Positions 10,736-23,984 are shown, numbered from the stretch's first letter. The stretch: DNA of 64,000 nt from Takakia lepidozioides (GCA_030704615.1 CM060734.1:2790001-2854000); one strand, 5' to 3'. The notes: a model not told the origin generated them from the letters alone. A program made the numbers and translations.

Positions 10736-11038
10736 GGAGAAGCAGGTCCTATAGGCGAGGATTGCAAGAAGAGGGCCTATTACCGTGGACAAAACAAAGG
10801 GGGCCACCGTGCACCATGTCTGCAATGCCTGCACAAAAAGAGGAATATGAAAATATGGCAGAATTGAGCTTAGAATGATTGACACACTTTATTTCAATTC
10901 ACAGATAGACACTTACAATGAATGGCATGTGCATTTGCCCTGGTTCCGTGAACGAAATGTATGTGTTTGTCCTAAATGCAAAGTTTTCACACGGTAACCT
11001 GGAAACCAGCGTGGGAAGCGGGCATGGCTCGTATGTGT

Positions 11039-13948
11039 TCAAAGAGAATTTGGCGGAGCCCTACATGAGGTGTCCCGCTGCAGAAGGGTGATGACTTGTC
11101 CGTAGCCTAGTGTGGCTTGGTGAATGAATTGGTCTCTCTTACCGTCGCAACACATAATTACAAGGTATATGTAATATTGATGCTTGCAGGGGACCCACTT
11201 CCCTCTCATGCCGAGAGCGCCCTCACGCATCGTTACAAAATCCGGACAAGTGCAAGTAGGGAAATTCCCCACGGTAACCTGATATTCTTTGCCATGAAGA
11301 ACTAAGCCAATAGACAGCACTGTGTAAATCCGTCCATACCCCGGGGCAGGGACTTCGGTGATACGAGCCACCCGAGCCTGCAAAATTCTAGCCGATTCCA
11401 TCTTGCATTCGTGATTTGCACCCGAAGCGACACGGCGCACTGTTTTTCCATCTCTTTTTGTTGGGTGGGAGTTGGCACCAGGTGGAGGCATTGCCGGAGC
11501 ATGTGGCACATCTGTGCTGACAGTGCACAAGGGCACCACCCGGGAACCCTCCCTCCTCCAGCATGCTTATCTCGGTTGTTGACAGCGACGTCCCAAGTTT
11601 CACAGGCCAAATTGCGGGGGGAGGGGGTTTCATTATCACCGAAGGACGAACTGTTCCCTTGACGCACCGTGCCATATCGTCTAGGCAGAACCAGAACTTG
11701 TGGTCCTTTGACTCCCCACTATGATAAGGTCGGAACAACCCTGTGAATGTAGGAGCTGGAGTCCCCCTGGAGCCTTTGCATATTTTTGATTTGCATTTCT
11801 TGAAAGAGGGGGTCCGAATTGCCATGCAAGCAACTCTAGATCCTGGTGGGGTGCGTTCTATATGCCACTCACTATCAATGCAATCAGATTCCTATACCAT
11901 GGCCACCACCTCCTCCAATGGGATTCCTGCTGCTGTGCTTGCATGTTCTGCACCTGCTCCACTGGAGGAGGACCCACCTGGGAAGGGGCTGGCATATGAC
12001 TTACTCTGCACTGGAGACACCTTTGGCACAGAGAAATCGACCCTGTCTGGGCGATGGGAATCTCCATCTGACCCTAGAAGAGTGTTCAATTTCCTTTTGC
12101 ATGATCCAAATCTTTCCTCGCCTTCCAAATGAGGGAGCCTGGATTGCAAAGGGGAGCCTTCAGTGCACCTGTTCAGAGCTTTGGCCATCTTCGATGGGTC
12201 TCCGGACCTACTCGCAGCCCTTAACATCAACAAAGTCGTACCGGGGCCCTTGCCTCCACCCCGTCCCATCAGAAAATTGCGGTACCTGGTTTGTTGTGTA
12301 AGTGCCCGCACCATGTCATCAGCAGTGGCCACATACAAGTCACGACCTGCTTTGGTAGATTACTACATCCAGGCGTTGTGAACAGTCTCCGCCAAATTAC
12401 AGGATAGCATGTCGGTCAAGTCCTCCAAGGACATGTCCTGTAGGAGTCATTGCATGGAAATGTGAGGAACGAAAGGAAATGGAAGAGGTTCTGCAAGCGA
12501 CAATCCAAGAACCCCAAATGAACAGGCACGATGCAAAATTTGTGTTTTTGGGATTGAAGAGGCTTACCGTCGTCATAAAAGCTCCCCACTGTCTGTACCT
12601 GAAGTGCCAGAAAACCAACCAGTCCTCCAACTCCTTCAGGTGGATACCAGTAGCAGCACCAGATGAGAACCACCAAGCCCGGATTGCCTGGTAAGTGCTC
12701 TCAGCTTCTCCCATTGAGGTGGCATTTTTGTACTTGAGACAGAGCTTTCTGTGCTCCAACTGAAGGTCAGGGCGAATGCAGCGCTTTGTATGACGTGCCA
12801 GAGATTGACTCCAATGGAAGAGGCATGTGCGCTCCCTATTTTCCATTGGGACCTTAGGATCCCCCGAACCAAACACGCGCCGCACTGCATTGAAATTTGC
12901 CTGTGCACTATCAGCCATGAAGCCCGCAAAATTTGTGTTCTGTATTCCATTGCGCTGCATGACGGCCAGGAGCAAATTCCATATGAGCATCTGGGATTCA
13001 GTGTCCTCCGACTGCATATCACAAATTGCTATTGAGAGCACACGCTGGTACGCTGGATCATACACATGGCACGCCATGGTTGTCCAACCCTTCACCCGTT
13101 TGCAGTGATCAAACATCAACCAACATTTAGCCAAATCTCCTCCAGGTTACAATGCTCACACCACTGCCTTCGCCCACTGCGGACATCTTGAACAAATACA
13201 CCTTGGACGAGCCATGGCCAGGGAAGATACTGTTTTGAATGAATTCATAGCGACTTCTCCGTGTGAGGTCCATAATGTTGTCCATGAATCCAGCAGTGCC
13301 TGTGCCTACTCTGAGTGCATTCACCTGGTTTCGAATATTGGGAGAGCTCAACACGGAGAAATGGTCCATCACTGCATCAAGCGAATCTGCATCCAGCATT
13401 GGTTGTGTCGAATCCCCTTCACCCAGTATGTGTTTTTCCAGGAAAGCCTTGCTAGCTGCAAGCGCTATAGCATAAGGTGTTGCACAAGGGGCATTGTGAA
13501 ACTCCTGCTTCAGCAGATTTCTAGCGATGTCCACGCTATCCCTGCAACTTCCTTTGGACACAGGATGCTCGTGTGCACCCATATGAATGCAGGCACGAGT
13601 CATTGTCTTGCATCGGTGTGCCACCTGGTACATATGAGCGTGGCACACAGAAACACAGGACCGGGAAAGTTTGCAGAACCTGCACACAAAAGTATTGGAC
13701 TTGGAAGGGGCAAGTCCTGGGGTGAAAGGATTCAGGGGCACACCTTCCCACTCACTGTCGTTTGGTTGAGCGTTGTTTCTCATCCGAGGGCAAGAAATAT
13801 TCAGGCACTTGCAATGCCCAACGCAAACCGACCTTCGAAATTTCAATCCAATGTCGTTGTGGATGTTCGACGTTTTTGTCCTGCACCAAGGGTGTCTGTC
13901 ATGTTTCTTGTCCATGCCCTGTAGAAGCCCAGCCAGTCCATTGGAAGA
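11039..13948 (-). pseudogene. MULE-like transposase with SWIM finger, 3' part (outer)
   Basis: This is the main part of the outer element's transposase; its 5' end lies at about 27,377-28,000 because the inner element splits it. In order on the minus strand: a GCM/WRKY-like zinc motif (KHDRHPWCRTKT then CVGHCKCLNISCP, about 13,910-13,790); a Cys/His-rich segment; a MULE DDE core with MFDHCKR, the superfamily signature ICDMQSEDTES, GFMADSAQANFNAV and CLFHWSQSL, then the AES region preceding IRAWW; a linker; and a SWIM finger CTCPDF...CKH at about 11,256-11,180. A probable intron lies near 12,390. Frameshifts near 13,130 and between about 11,825 and 11,450 break it. It is clearly homologous to the inner element's transposase but well diverged. 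Confidence 0.75.
13938..13948 (+). repeat. Left 11-bp TSD of inner element
   Basis: CCATTGGAAGA, identical to 27,377-27,387. On the minus strand it encodes the SSNG of the outer transposase, so these codons are duplicated in the interrupted gene. Confidence 0.9.
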
Positions 13949-14159
13949 GGTTAGCTATTTCATGAGCATGAGCGGCATGAGCGGAGTAGTAAGACAATCG
14001 GTTTTCATGATCAGAAGTACAAATTTCGAAAATAAAAAACAATAAAAAACATTAATTTAATGCAATGTGTCAGGAAAAACAAATATATTATTCGGAAAAT
14101 TGTAGTTTTGACAGTTGTGCTCATGATAATTCGTCTTCCGCTCATGCCAATTCCCAGCG

Positions 14160-14605
14160 ACATGTGCAAATATGGCGCCGAATTTCGCGGTAATAGGGTC
14201 CGTAACCTGAAAAAATGGCGACGTATTTCGCAGTAATAGGTCTCTCTGGCGAAAAATGGTGCCGAATTCCGCGGCTATAGGTCCCCTCATGACAGGTAAT
14301 TCGGCGCCATTTTTCCAGTGCATGTTCGGACTTAGCCAGTTTTCGGCGCAAAATAGGGAAATTCGGCGTCATTTTTCCAGACACTGTACCAGTGCATGTT
14401 GGGACTTAGCCAGTTTTCGGCCCAAAAAAGAGAAATTCGGCGCCATTTTTCCAGACACGGTACCAGTGTATGTTGGGACTTAGCCAGTTTTCGGCCCAAA
14501 AAAGAGAAATTCGGCGCCATTTTCCCAGACACAGGTACCAGTGCATGTTGGGACTTAGCCAGTTTTCGGCCCCAAAAAGAGAAATTCGGCGCCATTTTTC
14601 CAGAA
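14160..14605. repeat. Tandem array, about 74-bp unit, with GGCGCC core
   Basis: Three to four copies of a 74-75-bp unit start with gtaccagtgcatgttgggac (14,386, 14,460 and 14,535) and contain gaaattcggcgccatttttc. Looser copies extend left to about 14,160. It lies between the left end of the inner element and the 3' end of its transposase. Open frames across it (reading KFGAIFP) are by-products of the repeat. The core is shared with the arrays at 18,630-20,460 and 23,990-24,770. Confidence 0.85.
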
Positions 14606-14758
14606 ATGGCCCCACAACTGCTTCTGTTGGATCTCAGTTTGAATGGAATATTGCCTCATTCCAGGAGTTTTGGGGTGCATTTCATTACACTGCAAAAAAA
14701 AATCTGATACAACAAAATGCAATTGACAATATCCATATGGAGGATTCCCTTTGCCCCA

Positions 14759-17700
14759 TCAATGAGTTCTGGAATCCCTAAGGAGGAGTTTGTGCAGCTC
14801 GTTCACGCTCAACGCCGGTGCATGAATAAAGTCATCAATAGTCACGTTCATCCTCAACCTCTTCAGGTAAATGTAATACAGATGCTTGCACAGATAATAC
14901 TTCAAACCCTTCTTTGCTTCCATCAACGAGAAGTCCGTACAATTGCAAGTCGGCTCCACTCCAATCGTAATTGTGTATACATCGTCGCGTACAGCCGAGG
15001 CGGCCGTTGCCATCCGATACACACGCCCAAGGCCGGGTGGGTGTACGTCCACGGAGCTCTGAATAGTGCAAGCCATCCCAAGAGCATTGGCAATCCGAGT
15101 CTCATTCAACTTGTTGGGAGGGTGTTGTCTCTTCACTCTTCCGAATCGCATTGTGGGATGTGCAGAATTGTCCAATCCGTCTCTACTGGACCGAGCAGTC
15201 TGCAATGGCTGGGTCTGAGGAACCGGAAATGCGTGGGCCGGGATGTCTGTGCGTTGCACCATTCGAAATCCTGCTGCAGATAGAGCATCCGCCTCATTCT
15301 GAGAGAGGCTGCAACCCGGTGCAACAGGCCAGACGCCCGGAGGCTCCGGCATTCCCTGAATCCCGTACTTGGGCTTGCCACATACACAGGTCATTATGTC
15401 GTGCCTACAGAACCAAAATGTCTGCGTTGTGGCGTGAGCAAATGTGGGAGTCAAAAATCTGCCGCTGAAATAAGGTGCAGGTACAGCACCGTGTGGGTTC
15501 CTCCGAATCATCTCACCACAGCGTGCTCTTGTATCCACCCGGATGGCGCAGCACTTCCCTCGAAATGCCGGCAATGTCCTCGCAATTCTCCACTGTGACT
15601 CCGACACTCTTGTCTCCACAATGGGAATGTTGTACTGCTTTACTCCAGATGGCTCGTTATGTTGCCGGGGCACGCGCCCTGTGCTCAAAGGAGATGGCGA
15701 TCTTGAACGTGCAGGACTTGCGGTGCTCGACGAGACCTCCTCGGGCAACATCACCGGACCAAGAGGGAGCGTGCGAATATTCTTGTCAGCTCGCCATGAA
15801 TCCTCTTCTCCGCCAGGTGCCTCGTCAAGTCTTCGTCTCACTGGACGGGTATGAACATCTCCTTCCAAATGTTGGCCTTTTCGCAGCAATGGCGTGTCCC
15901 GAAGGCCCTCTCGCAAGGCCGCCGCCCACTTCCGAGGATTCTTCGATCTAGAGGCAGTCTGCATCAGCATTTCCTGCCTGTCCGGCCCCAAGCCCCATTG
16001 TTTCCTTTTCAAGAACTCGTTGTACCTGCATTGTTGCATAATTGACCTCACAATGTCCTCCATTGTGGCAGTGAGGATGTCCACCAGATGCGCCGCAGAG
16101 GAGGCACGCCAGGAAGAGTGCTCTGATTCGGCCATGTTTGTCGTGGGCATGTCGGTGTCGGAGTCGAGACACATTTCCTGCACAAGCACATGTTGAGGTT
16201 ACAAGCAAGTTACAAATATGGCCAAGAATAATATTCAACGGGACGCGAATTCGTGCAACTCACCTCCCGCATATAGTCGCCGAACTGGAGAAAACGATAA
16301 TGCCACCATGCTAGCCAACTGACCATTGCTCCCTCGTCTGATTTCCTTACAGCACCTGACGATGTCCACCAAGCCCGTATATATGCAAACTGTGTCTCTG
16401 CATCATCCAAGGTGGGAGCGCGCTTCCATGCAAGGCACATGGAACGGTGCTCCTCTCTGAAATCTGGCGCCACGAGCCTGGTTGTGTACTACGAAAGGCT
16501 CTGCAGAAAATGGAACCCACAAGATCTCTCCTTGTCTTCCATGGGAACATTGGGGTCTTGCCCGTACACCCTTCGGATGGCAGCCCAATTTGCTTGTGCA
16601 TTGTCCGCCATGAAACCACGGAAATTGGGAGGGGGCAATCCCGCCGTGGCCATCTGTTCGTTTATTCCCTGCCAAAGAAGCATCTCCGATTGTGTGTCCT
16701 CTCCTTTCATCTCACAAATAGCAATTGTCATTAGCATCCTGCAGTGGGTGTCGTAGACATGTGCACCCATTGTCACCCACTGGTGATTTGTAATTCGCTT
16801 GATATGGTCGAACATGACCCAACTGTTTGACAAGTCCCCACTCGTCATCCTGTCGACCAGTTCGACGCCGCTGCCAGGTCCACACGTGGACATTTTGAAT
16901 ATGAAACAACGATCTGCCTCAGTCCCTTGTCCTGGAAACCTACTTCCATGAATGTAGTCATATCCACATCGTCGCTTCACCTCCAGAATGGAGTGCATAT
17001 CCGAGCCACGCCCAATTTCTGTTTGCATGAGACAATGTGGTTTCGGACATTCGGTGAACATACGTGGGACACCGACTCCAGCAATGCCTCCATTTCCTTC
17101 TCATCGAGAGGAACTCTATCAGAGCCGTCTTCCGACATAATTCTGGCCAATGCCATCTTATGGGCGGCTTGGAGCTGTATCTGTTTGGGTTTGGCACCCG
17201 GTCTCAACTTAACCTCCTCCTGAACGAGCTGTTCTGCTTCGTGGGCAGCCTCCCGTGAGTTCCCCCTCGCCAATTTGTGACAATGGGAACCAACATGTAT
17301 GCAAGCTCGGGTGAGGTCAGGGAAACGGTGCAACACATAGAACTGCTTGGCATTACAAACAGACATGCAGTGTGGTGGTTCCTTGCAATGCGCACACTTA
17401 AATGTGGAGTTCGGAACCTTCTTCTGAGCTCAAAATGGTTGATGAGCTGTGCCTGTCCAATCGGTCTCGTTCCTGTGACCTCTGGATTTAAAGTGGAAGC
17501 AAGTTGGGGAGAAACACCGCAACGCGCCCGCACAAACAACGTAGCGCATCCGCACACCATCGAGCATCTTCATGCTGGTGGTTTTGGTAACGCACCAAGG
17601 ATGACCGTCATGTTTTCTATCCATATCTGTCAACATTCCGGACGCCCTCGAGTAGTCCGCCCGAGGAGGGAACTCAAAGAAGATATGACCGTCGACGTCG

Positions 17701-18464
17701 GCGGGAAGGCATGTAACCGATTTAATTGCGAACTTGCTGTAGTCCAGCCCGGCCAGCTCCGACCGGTGTCCCTCCAGGTGAAGCCCTCGCAGAATTTCAA
17801 GAATAGATCGAACTGCGGTGCTCGTGCTGGGAATATGACTCCCTCCTCCACTGACGTCCATTGAGGACTTGCCTGATCTCCAGGACGACCTCGGAACTTC
17901 CATGACCTCGTCTGAGTCGGACAGGTTGTGAACAACCCGGTTCTCGCTCGTCTTCATGGATGGGTTCGGCTCTGGATTTACTTCGTTGCGGACTTCTCTC
18001 TTTGAGGTAGCCACTCTCTGATTCGCGGATTGTTTCGTGGAAGGCGCCAGGATAGAAGGTGCATTTGGCGGGCAAATGAAGTCCCCAACAGCCCTGTATA
18101 TGACGCTGTCCGATGGTGGAACTCGCCATTCCCTGCCATCGCCAAAATCATCGTGGAGCACAACAATACTCTCGACAACAAGGCCGTTTGAGTCCTTCAT
18201 TTCCTCCTCCAAAAAAACCGACCCCGGTTTCAGGTGGTATCGAACGCACAGATCTTTTTCCATCACCCGACAGATGTCCCCTCTGCACGGAAATGAAGCT
18301 CTATGCTCGTGAGGAGGGCAGTACACTGTAGCGCTCGGGTTTTCCGCCATGGGAGATGTGCACACAAGACTGCCAGGATGGCGTGCGGGGAAGCTCCCTG
18401 GTAGAAGGGGGATGCAGCGATGGGATGCAGTGCCGATTTGTCCGAGCGACGAAGCCTGATCCAA
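14759..18464 (-). pseudogene. MULE-like transposase with SWIM finger (inner)
   Basis: Exon 1 runs from about 18,350 (MAENPSATVYC; an upstream ATG at 18,464 is possible) to 16,264. Exon 2 runs from 16,177 to 14,759, with GT-AG borders. Order: an N-terminal domain with FLEEEMKDSNG and REWRVPPSD; FFEFPPR; a GCM/WRKY-like zinc motif (KHDGHPWCVTKT, CAGALRCFSPTC); then the MULE DDE core with Asp in MFDHIKR (about 16,809), ICEMKGEDTQSE, Asp in FMADNAQAN (about 16,605), CGFHFLQSL and Glu in DDAETQF (about 16,398). Exon 2 is a long linker ending in a SWIM finger, CNCTDF...CKH (14,947-14,882). Damage: an in-frame TGA near 17,430, a frameshift near 17,005 and an in-frame TAG near 16,487. It binds and moves the element by inference only. 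Confidence 0.78.
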
Positions 18465-18599
18465 ATCCAGGGAGCCAACTATATCAAAAATCCAGAGTCA
18501 GAGTGTTAATGAACCTTGTCTCCGGAATGCGGCCCCTGGTCTTTGCGCAATAACTGCCAAAGGTATGCAGTCAGAAAGTGGGGGGCCGTCCGGATGATG

Positions 18600-20480
18600 T
18601 CGGCTGAAGGGGAGAAGCCGGCACCGTGCCGTCACATTACTACCCCCGAATGGAAATTCGGCACCCAATACCCAACAAGGGCCGCACGGATGAAGTCGTC
18701 TGGGGCAGAGATGCCGGCACTTGTCCGACAGAAAACATCCCCCGGATGGAAATTCAGCGCCGAATTTCCATTCGGATCCACCCAAAGGAAGTCCTGTCGG
18801 GGGGTCAGGCCGAAAACTGGCAGACCTAAAAACCTCCGCGGATGGTAAAACGGCGCCGAATTTCCATCCGGGGCTTTCGGATGTAGTCGGCTCGGGGGAA
18901 AGGCCGCCATCTGGCCCTCACATTACAACCCCCGGACGGAACTTCGGCACCGAATATCCAACAGGGGACGCCCGGATGAAGTCGCCTCGGGCGTAGAGGC
19001 CGGCGCGTGTGCGACAGAGAACATCCCCTGGATGGACATTCGACGCCGAATTTCCATCCGGGCCCCCCCAAAGGAAGTCGTGTCGGGGGGTCAGGCCGAA
19101 AACTGGCCGGCATAAAAACATCCCCAGATGGAAAAACGGCGCCGAATTTCCATCCGGGGCGGTTCGGATGCAGTCGGGGAGGGGGGAGAGGCCGGCACCT
19201 GGCCGTCACATTTCAACCCCCGGACGGAAATTCGGCACCGAATATCCAACAGGGGACGCCCGGATGAAGTCGCCTCGGGCGAAGAGGCCGACGCGTGTGC
19301 GACAGAGAACATCCCCTGGATGGACATTCGGCGCCGAATTTCCATCCAGGCCCCCCCAAAGGAAGTCGTGTCGGGGGGTCAGGCCAGAAACTGGCCGGCA
19401 TAAAAACATCCCCAGATGGAAAAACGGCGCCGAATTTCCATCCGGGGCGGTTCGGATGCAGTCGGGGAGGGGGGAGAGGCCGGCACCTGGCCGTCACATT
19501 TCAACCCCGGACGGAAATTCGGCACCGAATATCCAACAGGGGATGCCCGGATGAAGTCGCCTCGGCCGTAGAGGCCGACACGTGTTCGACAGAGAGCATC
19601 CCCTATATGGAGATTCGGCGCCGAATTTCCATCCGGGCCCCCCCAAAGGAAGTCGTGTCGGGGGGTCAGGCCGAAAACTGGCCGACATAAAAACCTCCCA
19701 AGATGGAAAAACGGCGCCGAATTTCCATCCGGGGCCGTTCCAATGCAGTCAGGGAGGGGGGAGAGGCCGGCACCTGGCCGTCATATTTCAACCCCCGGAC
19801 GGAAATTCGGCACCGAATATCCAACAGAGCGGCGGAGAGGCCGGCACCTCTCCGACAGAGACCATCCCCCGGATGGAAATTCGGCGCCAAATTTCCATCG
19901 GGGCCCCCTCAAAGGAAGTCGTAAAAACCTCCCAGAATGGAAAAACAGCGCCGAATTTCCGTCCGAGGTTGTTCCGATTTGCCTCTAGCAGTCAAGGATT
20001 CCAAGAAAAACGTGTCTACAAGTGCACTTCAGCCACAAAACAAACAGTTAGGTTTGTTTTTCTCCGAAAAATCAATCGGACACGCTCAGAATTACCTGCA
20101 GGAAGGTAATTCAGCGCTTCGAAATACCTGGCGAATGGAAATTCGGCGCCGAATATCCATACGCCAGCGATCCGACTTACCTGCTGGATGGAAATTCGGC
20201 GCCGGATTTTCATCCATCCGGGATTCAAATTACCTGCGTGAGGGAAATTTCGCGCGCCGCCCTACCTGCGCGGATGGAAATCCGGCGCCGGATTTCCATC
20301 CATCCGCTTCTGAATTATCTGCATGAGGGAAATTTCGCGCGCCGCCCTACCTTGCAGGATGGAAATTCGACGCTGAATTTCCATCCTGCTGCGCTCCGAA
20401 TTACCTGCAGGATGGAAATCCGGCGCCGGATCTCCATCCTGCAGCGCTCCGAATTACCTCTACGTTGGAAATTCCGGGCT
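18600..20480. repeat. Palindromic array between the divergent genes
   Basis: From about 18,630 to 19,970 a unit of about 288 bp recurs roughly four times (cataaaaacatccccagatgg-type starts near 19,111, 19,399 and 19,685). Each unit holds three palindromic blocks such as ggaaattcggcgccgaattt. From about 20,130 to 20,460 the same blocks return at shorter spacing, with variants ggatggaaatccggcgccgg. It fills the space between the transposase start and the start of the plus-strand gene, that is, the shared promoter region. A role as a protein-binding or silencing target is a guess. Confidence 0.85.
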
Positions 20481-20599
20481 GAGTTCCGTCGATTTTCATC
20501 CGACATGGAGGGCTTCATCCGACATTTAATTGCGCAGTTGGGCAATAAATGTCCACCGCCATCCGTTTTCATTCGGGCTAGCGGCACATGGCTTCCTGG

Positions 20600-21230
20600 A
20601 TATGTACCCTAAATCTGATGCTAATCTTGGCTTAACATGCTATTTGAGGCATGTACCCCAAAAACGGAGATCTTTTTCCATTTTGGCTGGGACTTATGCT
20701 GCCTGAAGGGCGTGGCTCTCCTGAGAGAGACCTCACATCCAGACCGCGGCGGAAGTTGAAAGCTCTGTACTACGGACGACGGCCAATCTCTCGCATGGCC
20801 AAACTGAAGCTCCAACAGGAGATTCCAGTGTCTTGCTCACAACCCGCGCCAACTGAAGCCGAGTACTCTCAGGCAAGCCACTTCTGCTTTCGCTTTGTTC
20901 GATTTCGCTTTTGCTTTTGCTTTTGCTTTCGCTTTGTTGCCTCGCTTTGTTTTTGCATCTTCATCCTGGCTTCGCTGGATGAGTGAACCTTAGATAGTTG
21001 AGTGAACCTTAGTTTGTTTGCAATGCGTGTGCAAATCCGGCAGCTCTGGAGAAGGCTGCTTGTGCATGTCATTCTCAGGCAATGGTTGCATTTGTTTTCA
21101 TTGTTGTTGCATGGCTCTCCATACTTCCTAAACTTGTTATGTTTTCATTTTTGTTACACGATTGTTGCTATGGTGGTTGCGATGCTGGTTTTGGCACCGA
21201 TGTTGGTTCTCACGATTTTGGGAATGACAG
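20600..21230 (+). other. 5' region of the inner plus-strand gene
   Basis: A further 5' exon is expected here, because the frame at 21,231 follows a good 3' splice site (gggaatgacag). A candidate is the short frame starting MAKLKLQQEIPVSCSQ near 20,798, but its donor site is unclear. A run of gctttcgctttgttcg-like repeats lies at 20,885-20,960. Confidence 0.3.
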
Positions 21231-23984
21231 AGTGACGACGAGCCCGGCACGCTGGTGGTATCATCGACTGCTGTAACTCATCGCATGTTTGAACCGCCCA
21301 CCTTGGAGGGAGAGGGCAAACTTCAACCTTTTGTTGGTGGACGGGAGGACCTGCAGCGAGAGTACGACAGAATAGGCATTGGGGAGGTTGGTGCAGGCCT
21401 CATGGCAGGTGAAGGGCGTGAGGAAGTGAGAACAACATATCCGGCAATGGAGGTTGTTGATGCAGAAGCAGTAGGGCCCGTCCAAGCAAAGAAGAAGAAG
21501 AAAGCCAAGCATGTGCAATCCCCGGCGCGGGCTGCGGAGGGGGGAGTTCGCAGTGCGCGCGAGGGTGTCAGTTCGCCTACCTCAAAGGTGGTCGTCCATC
21601 CGGGCTCCCCTGCTGCTAGCCCTAATAAGAAATAGAAAGCCCGTGAGAGGGCAAAAGAGAGGGCAAAAAAACAGGCAAGACACAAGGCTAGCCAGGAGGA
21701 AAGAGAAAAGGCCACTGAAGAGGCCAGGGGTTCCGAACTGACAGATTCCCATGTAAGTGAGGGACGCATAGAGACGGTGGATCCCTCCAAGACACCACAA
21801 AGAGGCAGCAACACACCGGTTAGACCATCGCGGGCAAGAGCAGCCCCTGCAATTACCCATACGGTGGAGAGTGGAGGAGAGGAAAGAACACCAGAAATAG
21901 CACGGATTGTGCAAGTTCGAGGTGAAGCCAGGGAGAGGGCAGTAGAGACGGGAAGAGTGCTGGAGGTGGTTTTGTAGGTGGTTGACCCTGTTGAGGAGGA
22001 CGACAGGGAGTTTTCTGACCAGGATGACATCCTCCCGGACATCCCCAGGCCCCAAACCCGGAGCATACAGGCTGGATTTGGCGGTCCTGGTGGGCTGCCG
22101 GAAAACCTCTCTGCAGTACACGTCATGTCTGAGGCAGATATGAAGTTGGCCGCTGCCAAGATGTTGGAGGCAACCCACAGCAACATTGGCAGGGTGCTGG
22201 GGGGCATGGTGTACCCGGCCAAGCTTCAAATTCCCCTTTGCCGCTTGGTGTCATTGCAGGTGGTGAGACCTGCCCTCCCAGGCGATATCGACAAGCTGAA
22301 ATTCTCTTTCCGGGATGGATATCGAATGGGGTCTGCCGCGTTTTACGTTTCCATTGAGAACGACCACGGAGCTTCCCGTGCCCACACTTCCGATGAGGTG
22401 GACAAATGGGGTCCCCATTGGCAAACGCGAAATGAGGAGTTCGAGAGATCGATTGCTAATGATCCTCTTTTCCAGCACTTGTCCGGTAAGATGTTCTACG
22501 TGTGGGACGGCAATCATCGCCTCCTGGCATGGATGGAGCACATTGCCCAAGCCCACCCCAACGACCTCGATTGGCATTTCGCCGTGGATTGTGTTGTGCT
22601 GAAGGTTGCGGGGCCCAAAGATCGCAGTCTTCTCAAAGCTGCAATGGCGGACATCAACTCGTAAGTTACAACGCCTCTCGCTTTTGGACTTTGAATTTGG
22701 AAGTCATTTCATTGCGAATCCTCATATATGATGAAAATTCCCATTTCAGTATTGTTTGATGGAAATGTGGCACTGCAGGGTGACTGAGAATGCCTTCATT
22801 GCCACCAACTTGTCCCATATGCTCTTCCGAGTGAAGGATGTCGGGAAGCAGGGGGTGCAAGAGTTTGCCAATTCCCTCAGTGCCGACCTCCTGTGCAAGT
22901 CGGAGGCAAAGGCAGACAGAACCTGGTATAGGCTGAACGTCGACGCCATGGTGGACTACATATTTCAGGTAAAGCTCCTGACAGTTTTATTGAGCTAATC
23001 TGTCTCTCCTCCCCCAATAGAAGAAAAGGTCTTCACCGTGATTTCTAATCTCCTCCCCCAATAGAAGAAATTGTGTTGAGCAGGATCTCTAATCTTATGT
23101 GTGCATTCTTGACAGACAAAAATACAGCAGGATTTGGCACATGCGCGGAGGTTCTACATGGAGTCAGAGGAGAAGAATCCAACCCTCTCGGCACTCGAAT
23201 CGTATGTCAAAGCTGCGGAGGTGAGGGCCCGCATAAAGTACAAGTCGCGGATGGTAAAGTACGTGGCCATAGCTGATCCCGCCCTTGGTGCCGACTTTCT
23301 GGTGGAGGTGGGGAAGCACTACTCTCGCGCTCTGAAGCCCACGATGACATTGGAGAAGCTCCATCGTCTAGCCACATCTTGTGTGGATGCAACAGAAAAG
23401 GTGATACATTCTTAACAAAATTGTGGTGGCAACAACTCCTTTTTGTGGTGTTTGGCGCTTACGAATATGCTGGGTGGTTGGACAGACCCGGTGGCTCCAA
23501 ATCTGGAATGGTTCCCAAAGTACCAGGGACATGTGGAGCTTCCCCAAACCGGACAAACTCTCTGACCCCACATTCGACATGTGGATGAACCGCATGACAT
23601 GGTGGTTTCAGGTACTTCCCCACGCTTCGTTTGGGGCTTCTACTCTAGTAGGGGGTGGATTCATTGTATTTTTTCAGGAAAGCGATCTGATGGAGAATCT
23701 CCATAGGTGACAACGAATGCGCAAGAGCAGCTGTACACACAAGCACATCAGTTCAAGATGGAGATATCTCCTGTAGCAGAGAGCCTACGTGACTATGTGA
23801 CGAGGTACTTTCTGCTCTACAAAACCAACCTATTCTTTCGGGAGATAGCAGATGCTCGCCGGAGCCACGAGTTCACCGACCAGCCGAACGCAGACAAAAC
23901 AGCAATGCGCCTTCTGTACAGGTACATACGCGCTGCCTTTCTTTCAAGTCCTTGCATTTCAGGATGTTAGAGGCCTCATGTGGT

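Noticed and set aside
14332-14707. Frames reading KMAPNFSFLGRKLAKSQ and similar.
   Set aside because: These are translations of the 74-bp tandem repeat.
18632-19690. Many overlapping open frames (60-180 codons) repeating KFGAEFPSG or EIRRRISIR.
   Set aside because: They are readings of the 288-bp palindromic repeat in all frames. Palindromes give similar peptides on both strands. There is no start or splice context.
20869-20960. gctttcgctttg-like repeats read as a Phe/Arg-rich membrane protein.
   Set aside because: Low-complexity simple repeat with no continuing frame; probably part of a 5' untranslated region or intron.
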